64,000 nt of DNA, taken from contig JAHBSF010000001.1 in the NCBI GenBank assembly GCA_019639255.1, positions 62,001 to 126,000 on the forward strand. Direction: 5' to 3'. Positions 53,508 through 64,000 of this stretch are shown here, piece by piece. The stretch is from Acidobacteriota bacterium. Lineage in GTDB: Bacteria; Acidobacteriota; Blastocatellia; RBC074. Both the position numbers and the translations under genes were made by a program. Every line of letters starts with the position of its first letter. Positions within the stretch are counted from its first letter, which is position 1. Below the pieces are notes generated by a model. That model worked only from the letters and a program-made list of their open reading frames with translations. It searched no databases and was not told where the DNA came from.

Positions 53508-53735
53508 ATGATCGATATTGCTGATGTCGAACAGGAGCTTGAAATCGTTAGGGGCGAATTTCATCACCAGGTTGAAATCGCCTTTACGAGAATAAGGGAT
53601 TTGATCGAAACCAGGCAGGATGACGCTGATGTTGCTCCGCTGCTCGGGCGAGTCGAGGATATCGCGGACACTGCTTTTGAAATGCTGCGCTGGGCGGACA
53701 GGGCTGCTGTGCTGGAGAAAATCCTGGAGAACTAA
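53508..53735 (+). CDS. Small helical protein, hypothetical
   Basis: 75 aa, acidic and almost wholly helical (MIDIADVEQELEIVRGEFHH, then ADTAFEMLRWADRA). No family recognised. ATG 53508 has GGGG just before it; the frame is open back to 53418. Coding status uncertain because an opposite-strand ORF overlaps part of it. Confidence 0.35.
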   Translation: MIDIADVEQELEIVRGEFHHQVEIAFTRIRDLIETRQDDADVAPLLGRVEDIADTAFEMLRWADRAAVLEKILEN

Positions 53736-53770
53736 ACCGATCCACGGAATATTGGTACGGCGCGTGAGAC

Positions 53771-53866
53771 AAGAGATAACGGAACAAACGAAATGAAACG
53801 AAAATCACGGAAAGACCGGGGATTTTCGTATGTTTCGTCTTTTTTCGTATGTTCCGTCATCTCTCT
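53771..53866. repeat. Palindromic intergenic element, copy 10 (with conserved left flank)
   Basis: Arms AGAGATAACGGAACAAACGA and TTCGTATGTTCCGTCATCTCT. The left flank from about 53737 (ACCGATCCAC, TTGGTAC, GCGTGAGAC) matches that of copy 3. Ends 3 bp before the remnant kinase stop. Confidence 0.9.
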
Positions 53867-53868
53867 TT

Positions 53869-54107
53869 TCACAGGCGGAAGAATTCGTCCTACATCTGTT
53901 TCGCTTTCGCCGTATCGCCGCTGAGCGCGAAGACCCAGCGCGCCAAGGGTAAATTATGCGAACTTGCCATGTGCGCGCGCAGAAGTGTCCGGCTCTTTCG
54001 CGGTTCAGACGGGTGTCCGTCGCACGGTAAACTTCGCCCATGCCGCCCGCGCCGATCTCGCTATGAATTTCGTAGTGGCCAAGTTTGGTTCCGAGTGTCA
54101 GGGGCAT
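53869..54107 (-). pseudogene. Internally deleted Ser/Thr kinase-TPR gene remnant
   Basis: The first 37 codons encode a protein-kinase start ([20 protein letters not shown], then [11 protein letters not shown]), 111 bp. The reading then jumps, in another frame, to [18 protein letters not shown] and a stop, resembling the C-terminal TPR end of acidobacterial kinases (ARAYALQGDTAKAK). The catalytic core (HRD, DFG) and everything between is missing. Starts 6 nt after the stop of the 80-aa gene. Confidence 0.75.
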
Positions 54108-54113
54108 AAGGCG

Positions 54114-54356
54114 TCAGCGTTTTTCCTTTGCTTGCAGATTGGCGATGAAGCCTGCAATATCCACTTCATCGCCGTACAATCGCTCACACAAGCGACGTTT
54201 GATTTCAAGCTCGGGCAGACCCGGCGGAAACGAAGCCAGAATCATTTGTCGCGCCATCAGAAACATCCGGCTGCCCATTTTCAACCGCTCCTCCCCGGAA
54301 CGCGCCAGCAGCCGTTTACGCACCATCCGGGCGATTTCAGGCGGGGTGTCATTCAT
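54114..54356 (-). CDS. Small helical protein paired with a nucleotidyltransferase-like gene
   Basis: 80 aa, basic and helical (MVRKRLLARSGEERLKMGSR, then LPELEIKRRLCERLYGDE). Proteins of this kind commonly accompany AbiEii/MNT-type nucleotidyltransferases. Start ATG 54356 overlaps the preceding gene by 8 nt. Function unknown; toxin-antitoxin partner is an inference. Confidence 0.6.
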   Translation of the reverse strand: MNDTPPEIARMVRKRLLARSGEERLKMGSRMFLMARQMILASFPPGLPELEIKRRLCERLYGDEVDIAGFIANLQAKEKR

Positions 54357-54612
54357 CTTCGGTCATCACCTCGTTGAGTAAATCCGCTACGCCGAGCCGC
54401 GCCGCACGGCTTGTCACGTAATCCATCCCGCATTCCGGCGTCAGCAGGTTTTTCACATCGCGCAATTGCAATTCCGAAATATCAATGTCCCGCGTCATCC
54501 GCGGTTGCGCATACTGATTCATAGCCACCGATCCTGTCAGCATAAACGCGATGCCGGCCGCCTCAAGGCGCAGGGAAATGTCGCGTAAAATGTCGAGATC
54601 CGATTGAAGCAT
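54349..54612 (-). CDS. Nucleotidyltransferase-like protein with internal deletion
   Basis: 87 aa. The N-terminus DILRDISLRLEAAGIAFMLTGSVAMNQY and PRMTRDIDI is a nucleotidyltransferase-fold start with a GS motif and D-x-D. After DIDI the sequence continues with LQLRDVKNLL and LGVADLLNEV, which in full-length relatives (about 150 aa) are near the C-terminus, so the middle is missing. AGGAGG lies 9 nt before the ATG, overlapping the region after the kinase stop. Probably inactive. Confidence 0.6.
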   Translation of the reverse strand: MLQSDLDILRDISLRLEAAGIAFMLTGSVAMNQYAQPRMTRDIDISELQLRDVKNLLTPECGMDYVTSRAARLGVADLLNEVMTEDE

Positions 54613-54626
54613 AACTCAATGCCTCC

Positions 54627-57332
<2,706 letters not shown>

Positions 57333-57711
57333 TTTCGGGGAGCCTCCGCTCAATTCAGTATCACGAATTCCTTCTTCGCTTCGATCAGCACGGGTAAATC
57401 TGCAACGGAACAAAGGAGAAAAGACGGAACATACGGAAATCCCCGGTCTTTCCGTGGTTTTCGTTTCATTCGCTTTGTTCCGTTATCTCATGTCTCACGT
57501 TGTACACTAATTTCGCAAGGGTCAATATTGAACCGCTCCGGGCGTGTCGGAGACCCCGAACCTTGAAAGGGAATGCACGATATGGCTGTATAGAGCTGAA
57601 GCTTGAAGTCGTAAGGGCCGAATGCTGAGCCGGGCCGGCAGGTCCGCAATGCTTGAAAAAATGAGGGGGGTCCCTGTGGACTTACGCCGAATCCCGTTTT
57701 TGGAAGGTCCG
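57333..57711. other. Divergent gap between kinase and ThuA-like gene
   Basis: About 380 bp containing element copy 11 (57402-57498) and otherwise no recognisable gene. Promoters for both neighbours should lie here. Confidence 0.45.
57402..57498. repeat. Palindromic intergenic element, copy 11
   Basis: AACGGAACAAAG (left) pairs with CTTTGTTCCGTT (right), interior AAGACGGAACATACGG. The right flank TCATGTCTCACG-TTGTAC is the reverse-strand form of the GCGTGAGAC flank seen at copies 3, 10 and 13. Confidence 0.85.
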
Positions 57712-58713
57712 ATGAAAAAAATACTGATAATGCTTGGCGTTTTCGCCTTTGCAGTCCAGACGCAGGCTCAGTATCTGCTGGTTTACGAGGGCAGGTCGGG
57801 GCCGGGGCGGGGAAAGCACATCGTGCTGGTCGCAGGCGACGAGGAATACCGCTCCGAAGAAGCGCTTCCGATGCTTGCAAAAATTCTCGCCGTCCGGCAC
57901 GGCTTCAAATGCACGGTGCTCTTCAGCATCAACCCCGAGGATGGAACAATAGATCCGAACAACAGTTCCAACATTCCAGGCATTGAAGAACTCGCGCGCG
58001 CCGATATGCTCGTGCTCTTTACCCGGTTTCGGGAACCGTCCGACGCGCATATGAAATACTTCGACGATTTCCTGCGTTCGGGCAAGCCCATCCTCGGCAT
58101 ACGCACCGCCACCCACGCCTTCGCCTTCGAGAAAAACAAACAGAGTCCGTACGCAAAATGGGACTGGCGCAGCACGGAGTGGGAGGGCGGATTCGGACGG
58201 CAGGTGCTCGGGGCTACGTGGCCGCGATCCGGGGGACATCACGGAGCGCACGGCAAACAGAGCACGCGCGGAATCATCAACGATCGCCTCAAATCGCATC
58301 CGGTGCTGAAGGGCGTCGGCGATATATGGGGACCGACCGATGTTTACGGCGTGTTCAACCTGCCGCGTGATGCGCAGGTGCTCGTTTACGGGCAGGTTCT
58401 GGAAGGAATGAAACCGACCGACAAACCTCTCGCCGGAGCGAAAAACGATCCGATGATGCCGCTTGTATGGACGCGGAACTATGCCATGGCTGACGGCAAG
58501 CCCTCGCGCGTGATTTGCAGCACTATCGGATCTGCGGTCGATTTTGAGAGTGAGGGATTGCGCCGGCTCCTTATCAACGCGGTTTATTGGGGGCTTGGTA
58601 TGGAGAGTCGAATTCCTGCACGCAACAATGTAGATTATGCAGGCGACTATCGGCCAGGTTATTTCGGGTTTCAGGGTTTCAGAAAAGGCGTCAAACCTTC
58701 GGATCTCAGGTAG
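57712..58713 (+). CDS. Secreted ThuA-like domain protein
   Basis: 333 aa. Signal peptide about 1-22 (MKKILIMLGVFAFAVQTQAQ). The mature part has a glutamine-amidotransferase-like ThuA fold: HIVLVAGDEEYRSEEALPML near the start, LVLFTRFREPSDAHMKYFDDFLRSGKPILGIRTATHAF in the middle, then WPRSGGHHGAHGK, and RVICSTIGSAVDFESEGLRRLLINAVYWGLG near the C-terminus. ThuA relatives are tied to carbohydrate utilisation, but the reaction is not known for most. ATG 57712 has GGAAGG 4 nt upstream. Followed at once by element copy 12. Confidence 0.85.
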   Translation: MKKILIMLGVFAFAVQTQAQYLLVYEGRSGPGRGKHIVLVAGDEEYRSEEALPMLAKILAVRHGFKCTVLFSINPEDGTIDPNNSSNIPGIEELARADMLVLFTRFREPSDAHMKYFDDFLRSGKPILGIRTATHAFAFEKNKQSPYAKWDWRSTEWEGGFGRQVLGATWPRSGGHHGAHGKQSTRGIINDRLKSHPVLKGVGDIWGPTDVYGVFNLPRDAQVLVYGQVLEGMKPTDKPLAGAKNDPMMPLVWTRNYAMADGKPSRVICSTIGSAVDFESEGLRRLLINAVYWGLGMESRIPARNNVDYAGDYRPGYFGFQGFRKGVKPSDLR

Positions 58714-58716
58714 AAG

Positions 58717-58812
58717 CGAGATAACGGAACAAACGAAAAAAGACGGAACATACGGAAATTCCCGGTTTTTCCGTGATTTTCGTCTTATTTCGTTTGTTCC
58801 GTTATCTCTCTT
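58717..58812. repeat. Palindromic intergenic element, copy 12
   Basis: Starts 3 bp after the ThuA-like stop. Arms GAGATAACGGAACAAACGAA and TTCGTTTGTTCCGTTATCTC, a perfect 20-bp match. Between two converging genes. Confidence 0.94.
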
Positions 58813-58857
58813 TCATGTGAGCGCGCCGCCCCAAACATCACCCGGTTTGACTCACCC

Positions 58858-60300
58858 TTAACGCGAGGCGCTGAAGCAATACATCGCGCCGCGTGTGCGC
58901 ACATAAATACGCCCATCGCTCAGAGCAGGCGTTGCGCCGATTTCATCGCCGATTTCGTTGACGGACAGCACTTCCCATTCGGCGCCGGCTTTGAGTACAG
59001 TAATCTTGCCTTCGGTGCTCGCCAGAAACACCTTCCCGTCGGCGGCGACAGGCGAAGCATAATACTCGCCCAGCGCGTTGGGGCTGCGACCCTGCTTCAG
59101 CATACGACCGGTTGCGGGATCCAGCGAGGTGATGATGCCGCCGGTTTTCACCATGTAATACACATCCTGATACAGCAGCGGCGCGGGAATGTACGGAATA
59201 TTTTTCTGCGCGCGCCAGCGAACCGCACTCGCCCCAAGCCGGCCGCGCGCGTTGCCCGGACGAACTGCAATCGCGCCCCATTCACCCATGCCTAAAGCTC
59301 GCGCCTTGTCCCATTCCTCACTGACAATGACTTTGTCATCGTTTTCATCAATCCAGCCGAAATGCTCTCCAAAGTCTGGGTCATCACGAAACTCTTCTGG
59401 TGAAAGTCGCCCGTCTTTGTCTTTGTCGTATTTCGCGAGCGTTGCAGCAAAGGTCGGCAGCATCGGCTCACTGCCGCCCAGCGTAGAGAGCATTAGCGTG
59501 TCGCCGTGCGCCAGCGGCGTCCCCATTGATCCGCCGGATGCCAGCGGCAACCACCAGCGGCTGGCGCCGGAAGCCAGGTCGTAAGCGTCCAGCCGCGTGG
59601 AGCCGAGCACGATTAGCTCCGTGCGTGTCGCTTCCGGTCGAAAGATGATCGGCGTCGCCCAACCAATCGTCATGCCCGGTCGGTCAGCCTTCCACCGCAA
59701 ACGTCCGGTCGCACGGTCAAGCGCCATGACGAAGGATCCCGACACCTGATCGCAAACCAACACCACCAGGCTTCCAGCAATGATCGGTGAACTCGACATG
59801 CCGTAAAAGTTTTTGAAGGGGCCGAGCGCATAACGCCATCGCTCTTTCCCGCTGTCGTCGTACGAGATCAATCCCAGTTCAGGAAAGAAGGCCACCACTC
59901 CATTCCCGTCGGCGGCAGGCGTGGGCGACGCCGGATCGTTCGCTTTGTATGCCGCCTGCACTCTTTCACGCTTCACCTCCCGCCGCCACAATTCGCGGCC
60001 TGTGCGCGTATCGAGACAAAAAGTAATCAATCGTTCGCCCTCGCTTGCAGTTCCATAAACCCGTGTCCCCACCACGACGGGCGATGACTGTCCAAAGGGG
60101 ATTGACGCCTTCCACGCCACGTTTTTGGTCGGCGAAAATTCGACGGGATACCCGGTGGACGAATCCACCCCCGACCCGTTCGGCCCGCGAAACTGCGCCC
60201 ACTGCGCGTCGGCGCGGCCACCGATGACGCACAGTAGAAAACTGGACATCAGGAAGACGAGTGAGTGATTTGTAAACCGCATTGCGATGACTTTTTTCAT
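58858..60300 (-). CDS. Secreted PQQ-like beta-propeller protein with EF-hand
   Basis: 480 aa. N-terminal signal region about 10-32 ending GRADAQ. Repeated blades of the PQQ_2 type ([44 protein letters not shown]). Between blades, about 290-345, sits an EF-hand pair with [13 protein letters not shown] and a second, weaker [14 protein letters not shown] loop. Common in planctomycetes and acidobacteria as exported proteins of unknown role. ATG 60300 has AAGGA 5 nt upstream. Calcium binding is inferred from the loop residues. Confidence 0.88.
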   Translation of the reverse strand: MKKVIAMRFTNHSLVFLMSSFLLCVIGGRADAQWAQFRGPNGSGVDSSTGYPVEFSPTKNVAWKASIPFGQSSPVVVGTRVYGTASEGERLITFCLDTRTGRELWRREVKRERVQAAYKANDPASPTPAADGNGVVAFFPELGLISYDDSGKERWRYALGPFKNFYGMSSSPIIAGSLVVLVCDQVSGSFVMALDRATGRLRWKADRPGMTIGWATPIIFRPEATRTELIVLGSTRLDAYDLASGASRWWLPLASGGSMGTPLAHGDTLMLSTLGGSEPMLPTFAATLAKYDKDKDGRLSPEEFRDDPDFGEHFGWIDENDDKVIVSEEWDKARALGMGEWGAIAVRPGNARGRLGASAVRWRAQKNIPYIPAPLLYQDVYYMVKTGGIITSLDPATGRMLKQGRSPNALGEYYASPVAADGKVFLASTEGKITVLKAGAEWEVLSVNEIGDEIGATPALSDGRIYVRTRGAMYCFSASR

Positions 60301-60372
60301 GACGTTCCTTCAGTGTCGATTTCCAGTAACCGGAGCAAACTATTACTTGACGGCAATTCCCGGTTTAAGGAG

Positions 60373-60480
60373 AAAGAGAGATAACGGAACAAACGAAATA
60401 GGACAGAACAAACGGAAATATTCAACTATTCCGTAATTTTCGTTTCATTTCGTTTGTTCCGTTATCTCTCTTGCCGTCTC
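60373..60480. repeat. Palindromic intergenic element, copy 13 (with conserved right flank)
   Basis: AGAGAGATAACGGAACAAAC left arm and GTTTGTTCCGTTATCTCTCT right arm, perfect 20 bp. The right flank GCCGTCTCACGCCTTGTACCAA is the reverse-strand form of the flank at copies 3 and 10. Confidence 0.94.
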
Positions 60481-60504
60481 ACGCCTTGTACCAAGGATGA
60501 TTCT

Positions 60505-63500
60505 CTACATAGATCGTGTTTGCAGTTCATCGATCAAGGCTTTGGCCTCTTTCAAATCCGCTGTATCGAAGCCTTCGGTAAACCAGCCATAAATTTCCGC
60601 GAGCCTCTGCCGCGCTTCTGTCTGCTTGCCCTGCTTTTGCCACAACCGCGCGAGGCTCATCACCCCGCGCAATTCCAGCGATTTCGCCTGTTGCCGCTGC
60701 GCCACCTTGATGGCCTGGTGAAAACATTCTTCCACCTCGGCTTGAGACGCTTCGGACTGCGACAACAGTTCGCCTCGGAGCCGGTAAATCTCCGCTTCAA
60801 AAAAGCGTTCCCCGGATTGCTCGGCAAAGGCCAGCGCTTCATCCAGCAGGCTTAGCCCTTCGGCAAGCTGCCCCGTAACGCCACACGCTTCGCCAAGCAG
60901 CGCCAGATAGCGTGACCGTCCCAGATCGGCCTCGAATCCGTGCATGCCAGTGATGCCTTCGCGCATCTGCGCCAGCCCTGCGGCGCTCTCTTCCGCTGCG
61001 ACCAGCGCCCACCCTCGGCAAATGTATCCATTCGCCAGCCATTGCGGAAAACCGTGTTCAGTCGAAAGGGCCAGACATTCTTCAGCCATTTCCCTGACGC
61101 GCTGGTTTTCCCGGCGGCTGATGTGTAACTCGGCGGCCATGAAGGTGGCGAGCGCCAGCCCGAAGGGGGAAACGTTCTGTCGCGCCAGCGCCAGCGCCTG
61201 ACGGCTCTGTTGCAATGCCTGTTCGGGATACCCCAGATTCCACAGCGACGATGCGCCCATGAAAAGACCGATCATCACGGGGTTTTCACCGGCATAAATC
61301 ACTGCCTCACCATCCTGTGGCTGTGGACTCAGAATGGTCAGCATATCGTTTACATGCGCACAAGCCGAGCTGAACTCGCCCCGATAATTGAAACTTGACG
61401 CCATCATCTGATGCCCCCAGATCAAAGCAGCCGGGGCTTTGGTGTCCGACAGCGCCAGGAATTCTTCTGCCAGCTTGCGCGCCGTGTGGTTATCCCCCCC
61501 AACCAGATAAGACCGCCATTGACCGACCAGGATCGTCCATAGCTCTGGCGGATCGCCGAGCTGCTGCGCCAGTTCCCGGGCGCGCGTGAAAAGTTCGCGG
61601 CTCTCTTCGGAAGCCAATCCCCGGCAGGCGCCCAACGGCAGAGACAGCGTGACTTGCAACGCCAGTTCCTGCCGCGTGCGCGCGGTCGTGTCCGGCTCAG
61701 ATTTGAGCAGCTCCAGTCCGCGCCGCGCCAGCACGACGGCCTCCTGGTAGGCAAAGAGCTGCGTGGCATGCTCCGCCGCGAGCCGGTAATAATCCGCCGC
61801 ACGCGCATACTCTCGCCCGGCTTCATAGAGCGCCGCCAGTGCGTTGGCCACATTCGTTCGTTGTTCGCCGTAAAAACCTTCCAGCGTTTGCGCCACCTCG
61901 CGGCTGAGTGCGGCTTTGCGCGTCAGGCGCAACGCGGCATAGAGCGCATTCTGGTAAAGCACGTGAACAAAGCGATACTTGAGCGTCAGTGTGCGATTCG
62001 GAAATTCGCCTTCACTCGCCAGCTTCACAAACGCAAACACCCGCTCCAGCTTTTCCAATCGCTCTTCGATTTCGTCCGCATCCAGTTGCAGCACCTGCGC
62101 CACGACCGCCGAATCGAATTCATAGCCCTGCACGCTCGCAGTGGTAAGCAGTTCCCGGTCGTCTTCGCCGAGTTGTGCGATCTTGCGTTCGATCATCCCG
62201 CGCACCGATTCCGGCAACTCGCGTTCGATGTCGGGCAGCGTTCGCACAAGCCTGGGTACGCACGCATCCTGCGTGCTGCCTTCCGCCGCAATCACGCCGC
62301 GATCCCGCAGATAGCGCACCAAATCCGCCATAAACAACGGACTGCCTTCCGTCTTCGCGTGAATCAGCTTGGCAAAATCGGGCGGAAACGCATGACGCGG
62401 AAATTCGAGCGTGAGGTAATCGGCAATTTCGGCTTCCGTCAAAAATTCCAGCAACAATTCCCGGCAGTAGCCCCGCGCCTGCAAATCCGGCTTGATCTGC
62501 AGGAAGGGATGTTTCGACAGCAACATATCCGAAGGCCGATACGTCACGACGATCAACACGCGCATCGCATCGAACTTGCCCGCGAGAAAACTCAGCAAAT
62601 CAATCGTCGAGACATCGGCCCAATGCAGATCGTCAAAGAAAATCACGAGCGGCTGCGGCGTCGCTACGGCTTGCAGGAACGCAGCTAACTCGCGCTTCAT
62701 CCGTTCCTGCGAAGCGGCTTTGACCTCATTGAGCAGGCGTGCGGATTCTTCGCTGTCACCGGAAAGCGGCACAACCTGCGCATACCAAGTCGGCGCGATT
62801 TGCTTCATCGTGGGCGCAAGACTCTTGTCGCTCTGCAATAGATTTTCCAAGGCTTCGAGCAGCGGCAAATAGGCTTCGGTTCCGGCCAGGCGTTCCGAAC
62901 AACGCCCACGTGCAATCGTGCATTGCTGTTCTTTCGCAAGCTCGGCGAGGAAATCCTCGACCAGTGTGGTCTTGCCGATGCCGGGCTCGCCCGCGACGCA
63001 CAGCAACGAACCGCGCCCGTCGTTTGCTGCGTTGAAGGCGGCGCGCAATTCGTTGCGCTCCGGTTCACGCCCGACGGTGTGACGGAGTATTGCCGAAGCC
63101 GGCAAAAGATTTTCTGCTCGCTGGTTGTCTACGCCCGGTACAAGCAATGCGGTTTTGACTTCAGGCAATTCGTCAGTTGGCTGATCGGGCGGAAAGCCTA
63201 TTCGTTGAAGCACGCGTTGGAAGCGCGGGGCTGAACGAAGAAAATCAAATTTGGGATCCACTTTCACAAAGGTGATCCATAGCGGATGCTCGTTGCAAGC
63301 CTTCTCAAGCCCTGCCAGTGTTTGTTCGGTATCACCAAATCCCGCATAAATCTGTGCAAAGTTAAGGGCCGAGACGAATTCGTGCGTTGCCCGCTGCGCT
63401 AACGCGGTCAGAATATCCTGTGCCGCCTGACGGTCGCCGATTTTCCCATACACATACCCTATGGTCGGTAAAGTCAGCGGGTCGTTTGCGCTTTGCCGCA

Positions 63501-64000
63501 GATTGGCAACTGTTGTCGCAGCCGCACCGAAATCGCCGCGTTGCGTATAAACCTCAGCGAGAAAAATTTGCGCCAGGGAATAGCGCGGATTCAACTCAAG
63601 CACTTTTTGCAACTGCGTAATGGCGCGCTCAGATTGTCCCGCCCAATAGGAAACAATGCCGACGCTGGTATTTATCATCTCCGACAACGGATCCAGTTCG
63701 AGCGCGCGCTGATAGGCTGGAAAGCTTTCTGCAAAGCGTCCCATCAAACCCAGATACCATGCATACCACATATGGAGATGTGCGCTGCCGGCATCAAGCG
63801 CCAGCGCCTGTTTGAATTCGAGCTCTGCACCGGAGTAATCACGGTCGTGATACATTTTAATGATCGCCAGGGAATTGTGCGCATCTCCGAGCGTATCATC
63901 CAATGCCAGCGCAGCGTTGACGGCTTCCTGCGCTTTCGGCATCCATTTGCCGGGCGCGGAAAAAGTGAAGAAAGCCATCTCCACATAAGCGTTCGCCAGT
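60505..64000 (-). CDS. TPR-AAA-TPR signalling protein (5' partial)
   Basis: More than 1160 aa; the frame is open to the right edge, and codons before the GTG at 63984 read LANAY, so the start lies outside. Visible order: TPR array about 1-240 (DRDYSGAELEFKQALALD, LQKVLELNPRYSLAQIFLAEVY); linker; AAA_16-type ATPase about 295-560 with GREPERNELRAAF, Walker A CVAGEPGIGKTTL and Walker B VIFFDDLHWAD; then a long helical TPR-like C-terminal half. Typical of LuxR/SARP- or kinase-linked STAND-like regulators; the missing N-terminus would show whether a kinase or DNA-binding domain is attached. Confidence 0.85.
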   Translation of the reverse strand, partial: LANAYVEMAFFTFSAPGKWMPKAQEAVNAALALDDTLGDAHNSLAIIKMYHDRDYSGAELEFKQALALDAGSAHLHMWYAWYLGLMGRFAESFPAYQRALELDPLSEMINTSVGIVSYWAGQSERAITQLQKVLELNPRYSLAQIFLAEVYTQRGDFGAAATTVANLRQSANDPLTLPTIGYVYGKIGDRQAAQDILTALAQRATHEFVSALNFAQIYAGFGDTEQTLAGLEKACNEHPLWITFVKVDPKFDFLRSAPRFQRVLQRIGFPPDQPTDELPEVKTALLVPGVDNQRAENLLPASAILRHTVGREPERNELRAAFNAANDGRGSLLCVAGEPGIGKTTLVEDFLAELAKEQQCTIARGRCSERLAGTEAYLPLLEALENLLQSDKSLAPTMKQIAPTWYAQVVPLSGDSEESARLLNEVKAASQERMKRELAAFLQAVATPQPLVIFFDDLHWADVSTIDLLSFLAGKFDAMRVLIVVTYRPSDMLLSKHPFLQIKPDLQARGYCRELLLEFLTEAEIADYLTLEFPRHAFPPDFAKLIHAKTEGSPLFMADLVRYLRDRGVIAAEGSTQDACVPRLVRTLPDIERELPESVRGMIERKIAQLGEDDRELLTTASVQGYEFDSAVVAQVLQLDADEIEERLEKLERVFAFVKLASEGEFPNRTLTLKYRFVHVLYQNALYAALRLTRKAALSREVAQTLEGFYGEQRTNVANALAALYEAGREYARAADYYRLAAEHATQLFAYQEAVVLARRGLELLKSEPDTTARTRQELALQVTLSLPLGACRGLASEESRELFTRARELAQQLGDPPELWTILVGQWRSYLVGGDNHTARKLAEEFLALSDTKAPAALIWGHQMMASSFNYRGEFSSACAHVNDMLTILSPQPQDGEAVIYAGENPVMIGLFMGASSLWNLGYPEQALQQSRQALALARQNVSPFGLALATFMAAELHISRRENQRVREMAEECLALSTEHGFPQWLANGYICRGWALVAAEESAAGLAQMREGITGMHGFEADLGRSRYLALLGEACGVTGQLAEGLSLLDEALAFAEQSGERFFEAEIYRLRGELLSQSEASQAEVEECFHQAIKVAQRQQAKSLELRGVMSLARLWQKQGKQTEARQRLAEIYGWFTEGFDTADLKEAKALIDELQTRSM

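Overview
The window looks like a chromosomal segment of an acidobacterium (Acidobacteriota, perhaps Blastocatellia or a Solibacter-like lineage). The basis is three proteins carrying the Solibacter-type secreted domain (TIGR03437-like), an Oar-like TonB receptor with an N-terminal carboxypeptidase-regulatory domain, and a PknB kinase fused to a PD40/TolB propeller. Family names come from reading motifs by eye; no database search was possible.

Layout. 1-3.1 kb: two half-transporters forming a heterodimeric ABC exporter. 3.2-3.4 kb: tRNA-Thr(CGT). 3.6-17.8 kb: two paralogous giant secreted proteins (PKD + NHL propeller + TIG/IPT repeats + Solibacter-type C-terminus); the larger also has cohesin-like and dockerin-like modules. 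17.9-20.3 kb: a REC-GAF-histidine kinase and its NarL-type regulator. 20.4-38.8 kb: mostly housekeeping or conserved genes (rsgA, an LhgO-like oxidase, two VTT/DedA proteins, a TonB receptor, dprA, galU with a GHMP kinase, dtd, a NurA-like nuclease), plus an unrecognised 764-aa protein and a third Solibacter-domain protein.

39.0-52.1 kb: a complete genomic island inserted in tRNA-Glu(TTC). It is bounded by a 46-bp direct repeat of the tRNA 3' part (39037-39082 and 52064-52109). It carries a tyrosine integrase, an excisionase-like protein, a primase whose zinc and Toprim parts are separated by a highly structured stretch, a RepA/AAA ATPase, an iteron-like repeat cluster and a terminase-small-subunit-like protein, but no capsid or tail genes. 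This is the gene set of a phage-satellite-like element. Its cargo is a tightly coupled three-gene operon (TIGR04255-like, unknown, HEPN-like), which may be an undescribed toxin-antitoxin or defence module, and a type I restriction-modification operon ending in a small zinc-ribbon gene.

52.1-64 kb: a MOT1-type molybdate/sulfate transporter, a kinase operon with degenerate downstream genes, a ThuA-like protein, a PQQ-propeller protein with an EF-hand, and a TPR-AAA-TPR signalling protein that runs off the end.

The most striking non-coding feature is a family of about 13 palindromic elements of 60-110 bp. Their outer arms read roughly AGAGATAACGGAAC / GTTCCGTTATCTCT, with internal ACGAAA and ACGGAA units. 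They sit only between genes, often within 25 bp of a stop codon, and none lies inside the island.
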